This document shows, piece by piece, positions 17,570-24,823 of a stretch of DNA of 58,182 nucleotides (position 1 is the first letter of the stretch; each line of letters opens with the position of its first letter). The position numbers were made by a program, and so were the translations under genes. Source of the stretch: Alistipes sp. (GTDB taxonomy: Bacteria; Bacteroidota; Bacteroidia; Bacteroidales; Rikenellaceae); NCBI GenBank assembly GCA_022511295.1, contig JAFLRT010000004.1:1-58182 (forward strand), read 5' to 3'. A model generated the notes under the pieces. The model saw only the letters and a program-made list of their open reading frames with translations, was not told the DNA's origin and did not search any database.

Positions 17570-18645
17570 TTTCCGGAAGTTTGTTTCCAGCAGAAAGCAC
17601 CGGGTGTTACGCCTGCGAGGAAAGAATCCAAAAGTTCTCCGTCGGAGGAGTAGCGTTTTATTGTACCTTGCTGCATATAGTCGGCTGCGTCGGCGGCATA
17701 GATATCGCCGCGCTCAGGATCTGTTGTAAGACCGTACCATAGCATACCGTCAGCGGGTATCAAAGGCCTTGTCGGGAGCGACGAGGCATCGATATCCATA
17801 CTCCAGATGTGGGTGTCAATCCAGTATAGCGTGCCTCCCGTGCCGTCGGTCTGCAACTCCGACGGACGGTCTGCCGAAGGCATCTCAAAACGCTGCTCTA
17901 TGGTGAATGTGTCGGGGTCTATGCGTATGAGTGCAGGAACCTCCTCGCCGTAGGGGCTGCCCTCATAACCGCCGTCGGTGATTGTCCACAACTTGCCGTT
18001 GCGGTCGAGTGCAAGCGATGATGGTTGTATACCGACCTCCAGTTCCGCTACGATAGTGTCGCTCGCGGTGTCGATTTTCAGCAGGCGGTTTTGATAGGAC
18101 CAGCAATTTACATACAGATACTCTCCCTTCTGCACCATCTGCTCGGTAGAGCCGGTCTCGGGAGTCATATCAGGACATTCTATATAACCCGTAACCTCGT
18201 AACGCTTGGGATTTATAATGAATATGCGGTTGTCCCACAACTGTGTTATATAGGCCTTGTCATCGGAGATGAAATGGATATAACGCGGCGAGGTGAGATT
18301 CGTTATGCGTCCCTTCTCACGGAAGGTGTCGGGGTCTATTGCGAATACCACGTGCGAGTTGCCCACCACAATCCATCCTGTACCGTTGTGTATGGTCATC
18401 GACTGCGCCTGGTCGCCGAGTTTCATGGCGTTGGCGCGGTAGAATATCTCGTTCTTCACGCTTCGGACCTGCGGGTCGTAGAATGACAGTGTGGCGTTGC
18501 CGTACTGGAAATTGCCCTCATTGACTATAAAGAGACCGCTCTCGGTGCAGTGAAACTCCTCTGTATAGCCGTAGTCCCACTTCATACACCCCGCAACTGT
18601 AAAAAGCAGCGAGCAGAGTATCGTATATCGTAAAAGCCTCTTCAT
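17566..18645 (-). CDS. Surface beta-propeller lipoprotein, BtuG/YncE-like
   Basis: A 359-residue lipoprotein. The signal peptide MKRLLRYTILCSLLFTVAGC ends in a lipobox with Cys20. The mature part is a series of YncE-like blades (GLFIVNEGNFQYGNATLSF, then YEVTGYIE, LYVNCWSYQNRLLKID, SSLALDRNGKLW) matching the DUF5074/BtuG type. BtuG is a surface corrinoid binder that hands ligand to BtuB; the function here is inferred from that and from the 4-bp overlap with the receptor gene. The ATG at 18645 is chosen because the -7 box at 18666-18673 lies downstream of the other in-frame ATG at 18678. Confidence 0.75.
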   Translation of the reverse strand: MKRLLRYTILCSLLFTVAGCMKWDYGYTEEFHCTESGLFIVNEGNFQYGNATLSFYDPQVRSVKNEIFYRANAMKLGDQAQSMTIHNGTGWIVVGNSHVVFAIDPDTFREKGRITNLTSPRYIHFISDDKAYITQLWDNRIFIINPKRYEVTGYIECPDMTPETGSTEQMVQKGEYLYVNCWSYQNRLLKIDTASDTIVAELEVGIQPSSLALDRNGKLWTITDGGYEGSPYGEEVPALIRIDPDTFTIEQRFEMPSADRPSELQTDGTGGTLYWIDTHIWSMDIDASSLPTRPLIPADGMLWYGLTTDPERGDIYAADAADYMQQGTIKRYSSDGELLDSFLAGVTPGAFCWKQTSGK

Positions 18646-18665
18646 TACGTTGTCTCTTCTTCGGA

Positions 18666-18673
18666 CAAAGATA
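18666..18673 (-). promoter_or_regulatory. -7 box of the propeller/TonB receptor operon
   Basis: TATCTTTG on the minus strand. It sets a leader of only about 15 nt and decides the lipoprotein start at 18645. Confidence 0.55.
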
Positions 18674-18727
18674 ACCATTTTTATCGCTTTGTAATCCGAT
18701 AGCGGTAAAATTGCTCATCACCGGCAC

Positions 18728-18757
18728 AAAAAAACGGTCGTCCTGCAGGACGACCGT
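18728..18757 (-). terminator. Terminator of galK
   Basis: A perfect 10-bp stem (18734-18743 with 18748-18757), TGCA loop, followed on the minus strand by seven T. It lies 24 bp after the galK stop codon. Confidence 0.92.
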
Positions 18758-18780
18758 AGATGCGACTCTTGCGCGCAGCG

Positions 18781-19911
18781 TTACTCCAAACGTCGCGAAC
18801 CGTCGGAGATAACCACAGGATAGACCTTAGGTTCGTGTCCGTACTTCTCTGCAAAGCGTCTCTTGGCTGTTGCGACGAAGTTGTCGTACAGTTCATCCTT
18901 TACGAGATTGATGGTGCAGCCGCCGAAACCGCCGCCCATGATACGTGAACCCGTTACGCCGCACTCCTCGGCTACCGTAGCCAGGAAATCAAGTTCCTCG
19001 CAACTTACCTCATAATCTTTCGACATTCCCCAGTGTGTCTGGTACATACACTTGCCGACAGTCTCGTAGTCATCTCTTTGAAGGGCATCGCATACTGTCA
19101 GCACGCGCTGCTCCTCGCCTATGACGTAGCGCGCGCGACGATAATCCTCATCGGAAATCTGCTCCTTAACGGCATCGAGTTGCTCCATCGTCGCTCCGCG
19201 CAGAAACTCCTGACCCAAAACCTTGGCCACTCTCTCACACGATGCGCGACGGTCGTTGTAGGGCGAACCTACCAACTCATGCTTCACTACCGAGTCGAGC
19301 AGCACCAATTTGTAGCCCTTGGGATGGAACGGGAAGTACTCGAACTCCATTGAGCGGCAGTCCAGACGCATCAGACAGCCCTCCTTGCCGAATACCGAGG
19401 CGAACTGGTCCATGATACCGCAGTTCACACCGCAGTAGTTATGCTCTGTCTTCTGACCCACGCGCGCCAACTCGAATTTGTCGATATTTCCGCCGAAAAG
19501 TTCGTTGAGCGCAAAGGCATAGGTGCTTTCCAATGCCGCCGACGATGACATACCTGCTCCGAGGGGTACATCGCCTGCAAAAGTGGTGTCGAAACCCTTA
19601 ACATCCACACCACGCTTCTGCATCTCGCGGCATACGCCGAAGATGTAGTGCGCCCAACTCTGCGCAGGCTTGTCCTCCTCACGCAGACCGAACTCGGCGC
19701 TGTCGTTGAGGTCGAGCGCAAAGGCACGCACCCTGTCGGTGCCGTTGGGCTTTATGGCTGCCACGATACCCTTGTCTACGGCTCCGGGGAATACGAAACC
19801 GCCGTTGTAGTCGGTATGCTCACCGATAAGATTTATACGTCCGGGCGAGGTGTACATATAGGCGCCGTCGCCGAACAACTCCTTGAATTTTGCTGCTGTT
19901 TTTGCTCTCAT
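18781..19911 (-). CDS. galK: Galactokinase
   Basis: A 376-residue GHMP kinase phosphorylating galactose to galactose-1-phosphate (Leloir pathway). The galactokinase signature GRINLIGEHTDYNGG is near residue 24, the ATP loop PLGAGMSSSAALE in the middle, and GGGFGGCTINLV near the end. Length is normal. It forms its own unit with a strong terminator. No galT, galE or galactose transporter is adjacent. Confidence 0.95.
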   Translation of the reverse strand: MRAKTAAKFKELFGDGAYMYTSPGRINLIGEHTDYNGGFVFPGAVDKGIVAAIKPNGTDRVRAFALDLNDSAEFGLREEDKPAQSWAHYIFGVCREMQKRGVDVKGFDTTFAGDVPLGAGMSSSAALESTYAFALNELFGGNIDKFELARVGQKTEHNYCGVNCGIMDQFASVFGKEGCLMRLDCRSMEFEYFPFHPKGYKLVLLDSVVKHELVGSPYNDRRASCERVAKVLGQEFLRGATMEQLDAVKEQISDEDYRRARYVIGEEQRVLTVCDALQRDDYETVGKCMYQTHWGMSKDYEVSCEELDFLATVAEECGVTGSRIMGGGFGGCTINLVKDELYDNFVATAKRRFAEKYGHEPKVYPVVISDGSRRLE

Positions 19912-19979
19912 ATCAGTTTAGTTTTAGTTGTTAGTATCTATTGCATAGTGCGCCGCTGCCTGCTGCGGCAAGTCTGGTG

Positions 19980-20009
19980 TAAAGATAAGAAAAAAATACC
20001 GTTCTGCAA
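19980..20009 (-). promoter_or_regulatory. Promoter of galK
   Basis: On the minus strand TTGC (20006-20009), an 18-bp spacer and TATCTTTA (19980-19987). The roughly 60-nt leader contains a GC-rich hairpin at about 19953-19970 that could affect translation. Confidence 0.5.
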
Positions 20010-20024
20010 CTAATTTTTATCTCT

Positions 20025-20912
20025 TTACAATATATCGAATGAGTATAAGCAGCCGCCTCCGCCGGTGAAGAATACCCACAGCCTGCCATTTGCCGCACAA
20101 ACACCTTCAGGTTCGCGTCCTATGGCGTCGATATCGTAGAGGGCTGTCCGCCTGCCGGTTGCGAGGTCTATAAGATGTATGCGGCAGCTGCCTTTGCGCG
20201 GGTCTCCAGTAGGAGCGTACAATACCCCGTTGTCGATATATGTACCCTGCATTATGTGAAAGAACCCTTTGGGGTAGGAGCGTTCCCAAAGCACATCCTT
20301 GTCGCCAAGAACCACCTTTTCTCCATCGCCGGCAGCCGGCAGCGCAAAACGTTTCAGTACGACGCCGCTTTCAAGAGTCTTGCCTATCGCATAGATAAAT
20401 CGGTTTTCGCGGTCCACACACCAGTCGCAAAAAGAGTCGATACCCTCACCCTCGAATGTCAGCGTCTGCACGCATCGAGAACCGCAGGTGTCTATATCGA
20501 GTACGAAACAGCGCCTCTCGCCGCTGCACTCCGATACATATAGCAGCGGAAAGGCTGAAGTGCTGTCGGCACGCTCAACGCCGAATGATGCGTTGTTGCA
20601 GTGCGTGCCTTCGGCGCCGTCGAGGATGAACTCGTTTATAAATCGGTTGTTGTCAAGGTCGTATACCACGCAGTCTCCAAGATGATAGAGTGCGAATACC
20701 GTTCCGTTGTGTATCGCAAGTCCCTGTGCGCTCTGATGCGCCTCTCGCGGATGTATCTCCTTCACCTGCCCCAAATCGACCTCAAGACGGCAGTCCGGTA
20801 TGCCTGCAAAGAGCGTTTCGGCGTCGTACACCGCTGCCGGAGGTGCTGCCGTCGCGGTAGCCGTTATTGCCGCAGCAGCCGTAACCATTATGGAGATGAG
20901 TGCCGTTTTCAT
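20025..20912 (-). CDS. Exported propeller-like protein of unknown function
   Basis: A 295-residue protein with an Ala/Thr-rich signal peptide cut near ATATAAPPA. It contains short beta-blade units (GLAIHNGTVFALYHLGDCVVYDL, then LLYVSECSGERRCFVLDID and NGVLYAPTGDP). It has several cysteines (HCNNASF, ECSGERRC, CGSRC, DWCVD), so periplasmic disulfides are possible. I do not recognise the family; a five- or six-bladed sensor or binding propeller is likely. It stands alone between galK and a divergent xer gene. Its -7 box TAGTTTTG is at 20933-20940. Confidence 0.6.
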   Translation of the reverse strand: MKTALISIMVTAAAAITATATAAPPAAVYDAETLFAGIPDCRLEVDLGQVKEIHPREAHQSAQGLAIHNGTVFALYHLGDCVVYDLDNNRFINEFILDGAEGTHCNNASFGVERADSTSAFPLLYVSECSGERRCFVLDIDTCGSRCVQTLTFEGEGIDSFCDWCVDRENRFIYAIGKTLESGVVLKRFALPAAGDGEKVVLGDKDVLWERSYPKGFFHIMQGTYIDNGVLYAPTGDPRKGSCRIHLIDLATGRRTALYDIDAIGREPEGVCAANGRLWVFFTGGGGCLYSFDIL

Positions 20913-20932
20913 AAATATTTGCGCTTTTGTTG

Positions 20933-20940
20933 CAAAACTA
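20933..20940 (-). promoter_or_regulatory. -7 box of the exported propeller gene
   Basis: TAGTTTTG on the minus strand, about 21 bp before the start codon. Confidence 0.45.
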
Positions 20941-21002
20941 ATAAAAAGTGGTGAAACATACGCTTTTTGCTGCTGACGGGTACATAATTAAGGAAAAAAG
21001 AT

Positions 21003-21010
21003 TATATTTG
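21003..21010 (+). promoter_or_regulatory. -7 box of the xer-hpf operon
   Basis: TATATTTG, about 20 bp before the recombinase ATG at 21030. Confidence 0.55.
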
Positions 21011-21029
21011 TATTGCAGGCTGTTCAAAG

Positions 21030-21965
21030 ATGCCTTCTGAAAAACAAATCTTGCACGAAAAAGCCGTGATAGATAAATTTATAAAATATATCGAGGCCGA
21101 GCGCCGTTACTCGCCACTCACCGTGCGCAACTATCGCCGCGATGTCGAGGCCTTTGTCGCGTGGCTTGAGAGAGAGGGCGAACGCTTCGACCCTGCGCGC
21201 GTAACGACCTCCGACCTGCGTGAATGGATTGTCCTGCGCACCAAACAGGGACTCTCTCCGGCATCCGTCAATCGCGAGGTATCATCTTTGAGGGCTTTTT
21301 TCCGCTTTCTGCGGCGTGATGGCGTTGTCGAGCAGGATGTATTCCGCAATACAGCCTCTATGCGCACGCCCAAGCGTCTGCCGGTGTTTGTCTCCGGAGA
21401 AAGTATGCCGTCGCTTTTGGATATGCTTGACGATATGGCCGCTTCGGGCGAGTTCGGGCAGGTGCGTGATGCACTTGTGGTGTTGCTCTTTTACAAGAGT
21501 GGCATACGTTTGGCAGAACTTGTGAGTATCAATACAGGGGACTTCTCGTCGGACGGCGGTGAACTGAAGGTACACGGCAAGGGCGACAAGGAACGCATAG
21601 TGCCTATGGTGCCGTCGGTGCGCAGACGCATAGAGGAGTATCGCGCTCTGTGCAACAGTATGGGGATAAAGGTTAAGGACGGGGCGCTGTTTGTTACCAC
21701 GAATGGTAGCAGACTGTCGCGCACGACAATCTACCGTATTGTTCACAGACTTCTCGGTGAGTCGGGTATGCAGGGACGCAAAAGCCCTCACGTGCTGCGC
21801 CATACGTTTGCAACGAATCTGCTCGACAGAGGCGCGGATATGAGAGATATACAGGAACTTATGGGCCATTCGTCGCTCAAATCGACACAGATTTATACGC
21901 ACAACAGCATAAAGGCGTTGTGTGAGGTCTATGCCTCGGCGCACCCGCGTCAGGGCGACAAGTGA
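21030..21965 (+). CDS. Tyrosine recombinase XerC/XerD-type
   Basis: A 311-residue site-specific recombinase. The N-terminal SAM-like domain (FIKYIEAERRYSPLTVRNYRR) binds the arm site. The catalytic domain carries Arg in KSGIRLAEL, Lys in HGKGDKERIVPM, His-x-x-Arg in HVLRHTFATNLL, His in MGHSSLKSTQIYTH and the nucleophilic Tyr in QIYTH. The full set and the length match XerC/XerD that resolve chromosome dimers at dif, and hpf follows directly, as commonly seen in Bacteroidota. It therefore looks like housekeeping Xer and not a phage integrase. Whether it is the XerC or the XerD partner cannot be decided. Confidence 0.88.
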   Translation: MPSEKQILHEKAVIDKFIKYIEAERRYSPLTVRNYRRDVEAFVAWLEREGERFDPARVTTSDLREWIVLRTKQGLSPASVNREVSSLRAFFRFLRRDGVVEQDVFRNTASMRTPKRLPVFVSGESMPSLLDMLDDMAASGEFGQVRDALVVLLFYKSGIRLAELVSINTGDFSSDGGELKVHGKGDKERIVPMVPSVRRRIEEYRALCNSMGIKVKDGALFVTTNGSRLSRTTIYRIVHRLLGESGMQGRKSPHVLRHTFATNLLDRGADMRDIQELMGHSSLKSTQIYTHNSIKALCEVYASAHPRQGDK

Positions 21966-22017
21966 GCCTGCCGACTATAATGTTTAACCCGGGCTATGCC
22001 CGCAAAAAAAAGATGTT

Positions 22018-22314
22018 ATGGAAGTAAAGATTCAGACTGTGAAGTTCGATGCCGACAAGAGGTTGGTCGAATTTATTGAGAAGAAGATTTCGAAACTCGA
22101 CCGTTTTGCCGAGCGTGCTACGGGAGCGGATGTCATTTTGAAATTAGATAAGGACGCCGAGAAGGGTAACAAGGTTGTAAATATCACTGTTCGTATGCCG
22201 GGTGCGGACCTTGTGTCGGAACAGCGAGCCAAGACCTTCGAGGAGGCTGTGGATACTGCCATAGATGCCCTTAAACGCCAGAGTGAGAAGAACAAGGAGC
22301 GCTACGCTCATTAG
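22018..22314 (+). CDS. hpf: Ribosome hibernation promoting factor, short form
   Basis: A 98-residue protein of the HPF/YfiA family that binds the 30S decoding region in resting cells. EVKIQTVKFDADKRLVEFI at the start, the KLDRFAERATGADVILKLD segment and FEEAVDTAIDALKRQ near the end match the family. It lacks the C-terminal dimerisation domain of long HPF. It sits 52 bp after the recombinase, probably in the same transcript. Confidence 0.9.
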   Translation: MEVKIQTVKFDADKRLVEFIEKKISKLDRFAERATGADVILKLDKDAEKGNKVVNITVRMPGADLVSEQRAKTFEEAVDTAIDALKRQSEKNKERYAH

Positions 22315-22361
22315 TGTCAGGTTGCGCTGTACAGGTATCTTAAGCACTGCGCATCTCAAAG

Positions 22362-22412
22362 AGGTGCCGCGCCGCCCTAAAGGGGCGGATGTCGGCGCGA
22401 AAAAGGGTAATT
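22362..22412. repeat. GC-rich hairpin repeat, copy 2
   Basis: GAGGTGCCGCGCCGCCC followed by TAAA and GGGGCGG forms a GC-rich hairpin, extended by outer CGCGCC/GGCGCG pairing. It resembles the block at 15421-15459 read from the other strand. No coding sequence is supported in 22315-22487. Confidence 0.35.
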
Positions 22413-22487
22413 ATGCCAAAAAACGGTGCTTCAGATAGGGGCATTGCACCCGTTGCGGTGCAGTATCTTTGCCGATTTTGCCAACTT

Positions 22488-22525
22488 TGCCAACTTTGCT
22501 GTTTTAGCAAGGTTGGCATCTTTTT
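22488..22525 (+). terminator. Terminator downstream of hpf
   Basis: A 13-bp stem with one G-T pair (22488-22500 with 22506-22518), GTTTT loop, then TCTTTTT. The left arm is part of a short direct repeat, TTGCCAACT twice in tandem. Confidence 0.8.
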
Positions 22526-22557
22526 ATGTTTTATATATTTATATATCTGAAAATCGC

Positions 22558-22565
22558 TAATTTTG
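22558..22565 (+). promoter_or_regulatory. -7 box of the glycosylase-like gene
   Basis: TAATTTTG, placing the transcript start near 22572, just before the GACAG-rich leader. Confidence 0.4.
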
Positions 22566-22589
22566 CCTGCGTGATTCAGCGGATATGAT

Positions 22590-22675
22590 GACGGACAGGA
22601 TTGCCGGACAGGGCGACAGACAGCAATACGACAGACAGAATGACAGACGGTAAGATGATAGACAGCAAGACGACA
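22590..22675 (+). repeat. GACAG-rich low-complexity tract
   Basis: The pentamer GACAG recurs about eight times at irregular spacing, including GACAGACAG twice. It spans the 5' leader and the poorly conserved N-terminus of the glycosylase-like gene. Confidence 0.6.
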
Positions 22676-23257
22676 GCCATAGAGCGCCACCCTTTGCAGC
22701 CATTTTTGCCGGCAGAGGCGAGAGTGCTGATGCTGGGCAGTTTCCCGCCGCCGCATGCGCGTTGGTCGATGGAGTTTTATTACCCCAACTTTATCAACGA
22801 TATGTGGCGTATTATGGGGTTGGTGTTTTACGGCGACAGGCAGCACTTTGTCGATGGCGAACATAAACGGTTTCACCTTGAACGTGTGGTCGAGTTCTGT
22901 ACCGCGCGCGGAATAGCGATTTACGATACCGCGACGGCGGTTCGGCGACTTAAAGAGAACGCCTCGGACAAATTTCTGGAGGTTGTCGAGCCGACGGATG
23001 TAGGGTCGTTGCTGCGGCGTATCCCCGAATGCCGTGCGGTGGTAGTTACGGGCGAAAAAGCGGCAGAGACTGTTCTGCTGTCGCTGGGTCAGCACGCACA
23101 TACCTATCCTAAAATAGGTGAATATGTGGAATTTGAGTTTGAGGGTCGCCCGATGCGGCTGTGGCGTATGCCCTCCACGTCGCGTGCCTATCCCCTTGCG
23201 CTCGAGAAGAAGGCGGAATACTACGGACGTATGTTCTCCGAAACGTCGGTGTTGTAA
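22640..23257 (+). CDS. Uracil-DNA-glycosylase-fold protein (DNA-deoxyinosine glycosylase-like)
   Basis: About 205 residues. The core carries VLMLGSFPPPHARW with the active-site loop, FYYPNFINDMWRIMG, a central VVVTGEKAAET strand and the C-terminal MPSTSRAY loop. These are features of UDG-superfamily enzymes annotated as deoxyinosine or mismatch glycosylases, which remove deaminated bases. The family call is by motif only. The start is uncertain. ATG 22640 is chosen, but TTG 22601 and ATG 22655 are in the same frame, and the first residues come from the GACAG repeat tract and carry no conserved signal. Confidence 0.75.
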   Translation: MTDGKMIDSKTTAIERHPLQPFLPAEARVLMLGSFPPPHARWSMEFYYPNFINDMWRIMGLVFYGDRQHFVDGEHKRFHLERVVEFCTARGIAIYDTATAVRRLKENASDKFLEVVEPTDVGSLLRRIPECRAVVVTGEKAAETVLLSLGQHAHTYPKIGEYVEFEFEGRPMRLWRMPSTSRAYPLALEKKAEYYGRMFSETSVL

Positions 23258-23597
23258 GGCAATCTGCTTCAAAGAAAAACTGCGGCGGCTCTCTTTGCCG
23301 CCGCAGTAGGGTTTGTATCGCTGAAAACCATCACCTGTGTAACAGGCGGTCTGCTCTGCAGATTTTGAAAAGCCACTCTTTGAGTTGGGCGAAAATCAGC
23401 GATGATACGAAAACTATATGAATATCGAAGCAGATTCAAGACCTACAGTCATGAATGGCGTATGGAGTACAAAAAAGTGGCCGGCAATTACGAAAAATAT
23501 GGCACAACTTCTAATTATGTCTAATCCGGCTATCTACCCCCCCCTCGAGTTTGCCTGTAAATCGCTGATAATCTACGCTGCTAATGTACTTTTTTGA
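23258..23597. other. Intergenic gap with short ORF remnants
   Basis: This 340-bp gap contains the terminator hairpin at 23275-23306 and two overlapping short frames on the plus strand: 23402-23524 (40 codons, MIRKLYEYRSRFKTYSHEWR at its start) and 23418-23597 (59 codons). The first has a balanced amino-acid mix that could be a small protein or a gene remnant. Neither has a clear promoter or ribosome binding site. A run of eight C lies near 23537. Confidence 0.3.
23275..23306 (-). terminator. Terminator, minus strand
   Basis: A perfect 10-bp GC-rich stem (23280-23289 with 23297-23306) followed on the minus strand by TTTTT. It faces transcription from the topA/aminopeptidase operon, about 290 bp after that stop codon, and may also slow plus-strand readthrough. 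Confidence 0.7.
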
Positions 23598-24788
23598 TTA
23601 CAGTCCCAACTTCTTGCGCAGGGGCTTGGGAACAGCATTCTTGTTTACCAGTATCGATAACGTCTTATACTCGGCAAAGGGGCGTGAGAAGTAGTAGTAG
23701 CCGCCATAGGGAGGCATTACATCCCACGAGTTCTTCACCTTATAGTAGTTGTTGCCTTTCTGGTCCGTCGCCGTGCCGATAATGACCATACCGTGGTCGT
23801 CGGTCGTCTCGTAGTTATCGAAGGCCTCCTGGCGCATCTGCTGCGTGATGCTCTTCTCCTTGCCGGGCTTGTCGAATTTATAGAGCGCATCCTCCTTTTC
23901 GCGTGCCGTCAGTTTACCCCAACGCGAAGCCTCCGTGTCATCCATACTCTCAAGGTCGGCTTCGGGTATGATACCTATCGCGTGCGTGCGGCTGAAGCCT
24001 CGCTCGCTGACGTCGGTGGCCCACTCTACGGAGTAGCCGTTTGCAAGGGCGTTGTCTATAACCTGCATCATCTCATCCATAGGTACATTCCATGAGGTCT
24101 CCCACGCCCAGTTGTCAGGCACCTCAAGCACGAATTTTTCATAGAACGGGTGGTGTGTGAATGATGTGATGCTTACATAGTCGTCGAGGTCTATCGGCAG
24201 CGACGCGGCAAATGACTGCGGCGTATACTCCTTGCCTTCGTAGACGAACTTCTCGGGCATCGGACCGAAATATGCGTCGAGAATTGCATTCAGACCTGCC
24301 TGCCATGCCGTTGTCAGTTTGTTGTTGGGATTCTTGATTATGGTATCGACATAGGCCTTGAGTACGGCATCAATCTCGTTGAAATGGGGCTTGTCAGTGC
24401 CGTAGTTAAGACCCGGGTAGACCTCCTCGGGAACGATACCGTAGTGGCGTATGCCGTTTATCACGTCGTGGCTCGCTCCGCCGACGGCGAAGTTGAGGCT
24501 GCCATGCATACGCACATATTTCACCGCCTTCTCGAAGTAGATGTTGCGCACAATCCACATCTCCGACAAATCCATCTCCGCACCGCCGGCACGCATAATC
24601 TCGTTCTCGAGCATCGACAGCGTGGAGAAACACCAGCAGGTGCCGCTGCGGAACTGGTTCTTGACGGATGTAGTCTTTACCAATTTGCCATCGGTAAAGA
24701 TGTAGCCCTCATCCCGGGAATTCTGAGCCTGTACTGCTGCCGCTGACATACATATGGCGGCTATAAAGAGCGAAATGGTCTTCTTCAT
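23598..24788 (-). CDS. C1 aminopeptidase (bleomycin hydrolase/PepC-like), exported
   Basis: A 396-residue papain-fold peptidase. A signal peptide (MKKTISLFIAAICMSAAAVQA) precedes the catalytic domain. The catalytic Cys is in FRSGTCWCFSTLS, the His in TTDDHGMVIIGTA and the Asn in YKVKNSWDV. These are the marks of the C1B aminopeptidase C group, here exported rather than cytosolic. It trims N-terminal residues from peptides. The start at MKK (24788) is chosen; in-frame ATGs at 24791 and 24812 also exist. topA ends 36 bp upstream, so cotranscription is likely. Confidence 0.88.
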   Translation of the reverse strand: MKKTISLFIAAICMSAAAVQAQNSRDEGYIFTDGKLVKTTSVKNQFRSGTCWCFSTLSMLENEIMRAGGAEMDLSEMWIVRNIYFEKAVKYVRMHGSLNFAVGGASHDVINGIRHYGIVPEEVYPGLNYGTDKPHFNEIDAVLKAYVDTIIKNPNNKLTTAWQAGLNAILDAYFGPMPEKFVYEGKEYTPQSFAASLPIDLDDYVSITSFTHHPFYEKFVLEVPDNWAWETSWNVPMDEMMQVIDNALANGYSVEWATDVSERGFSRTHAIGIIPEADLESMDDTEASRWGKLTAREKEDALYKFDKPGKEKSITQQMRQEAFDNYETTDDHGMVIIGTATDQKGNNYYKVKNSWDVMPPYGGYYYFSRPFAEYKTLSILVNKNAVPKPLRKKLGL

Positions 24789-24823
24789 CATCGTTATGCT
24801 GTTAATTGTCAATATCTGTTTTT

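Noticed and set aside
18646..18780. Cobalamin riboswitch upstream of the propeller/TonB receptor genes
   Set aside because: The gap to the galK stop codon is only about 135 bp and already holds the galK terminator and the -7 box. No B12-box-like sequence was seen.
21030..21965. Phage or integrative-element integrase
   Set aside because: The protein has Xer length and motifs, is followed by hpf in a housekeeping order, and there is no tRNA, direct-repeat attachment site or cargo next to it.
22340..23272. A 310-codon minus-strand frame over the glycosylase-like gene
   Set aside because: The opposite strand carries uracil-glycosylase motifs and a promoter; the antisense translation is Arg/His-rich and featureless.
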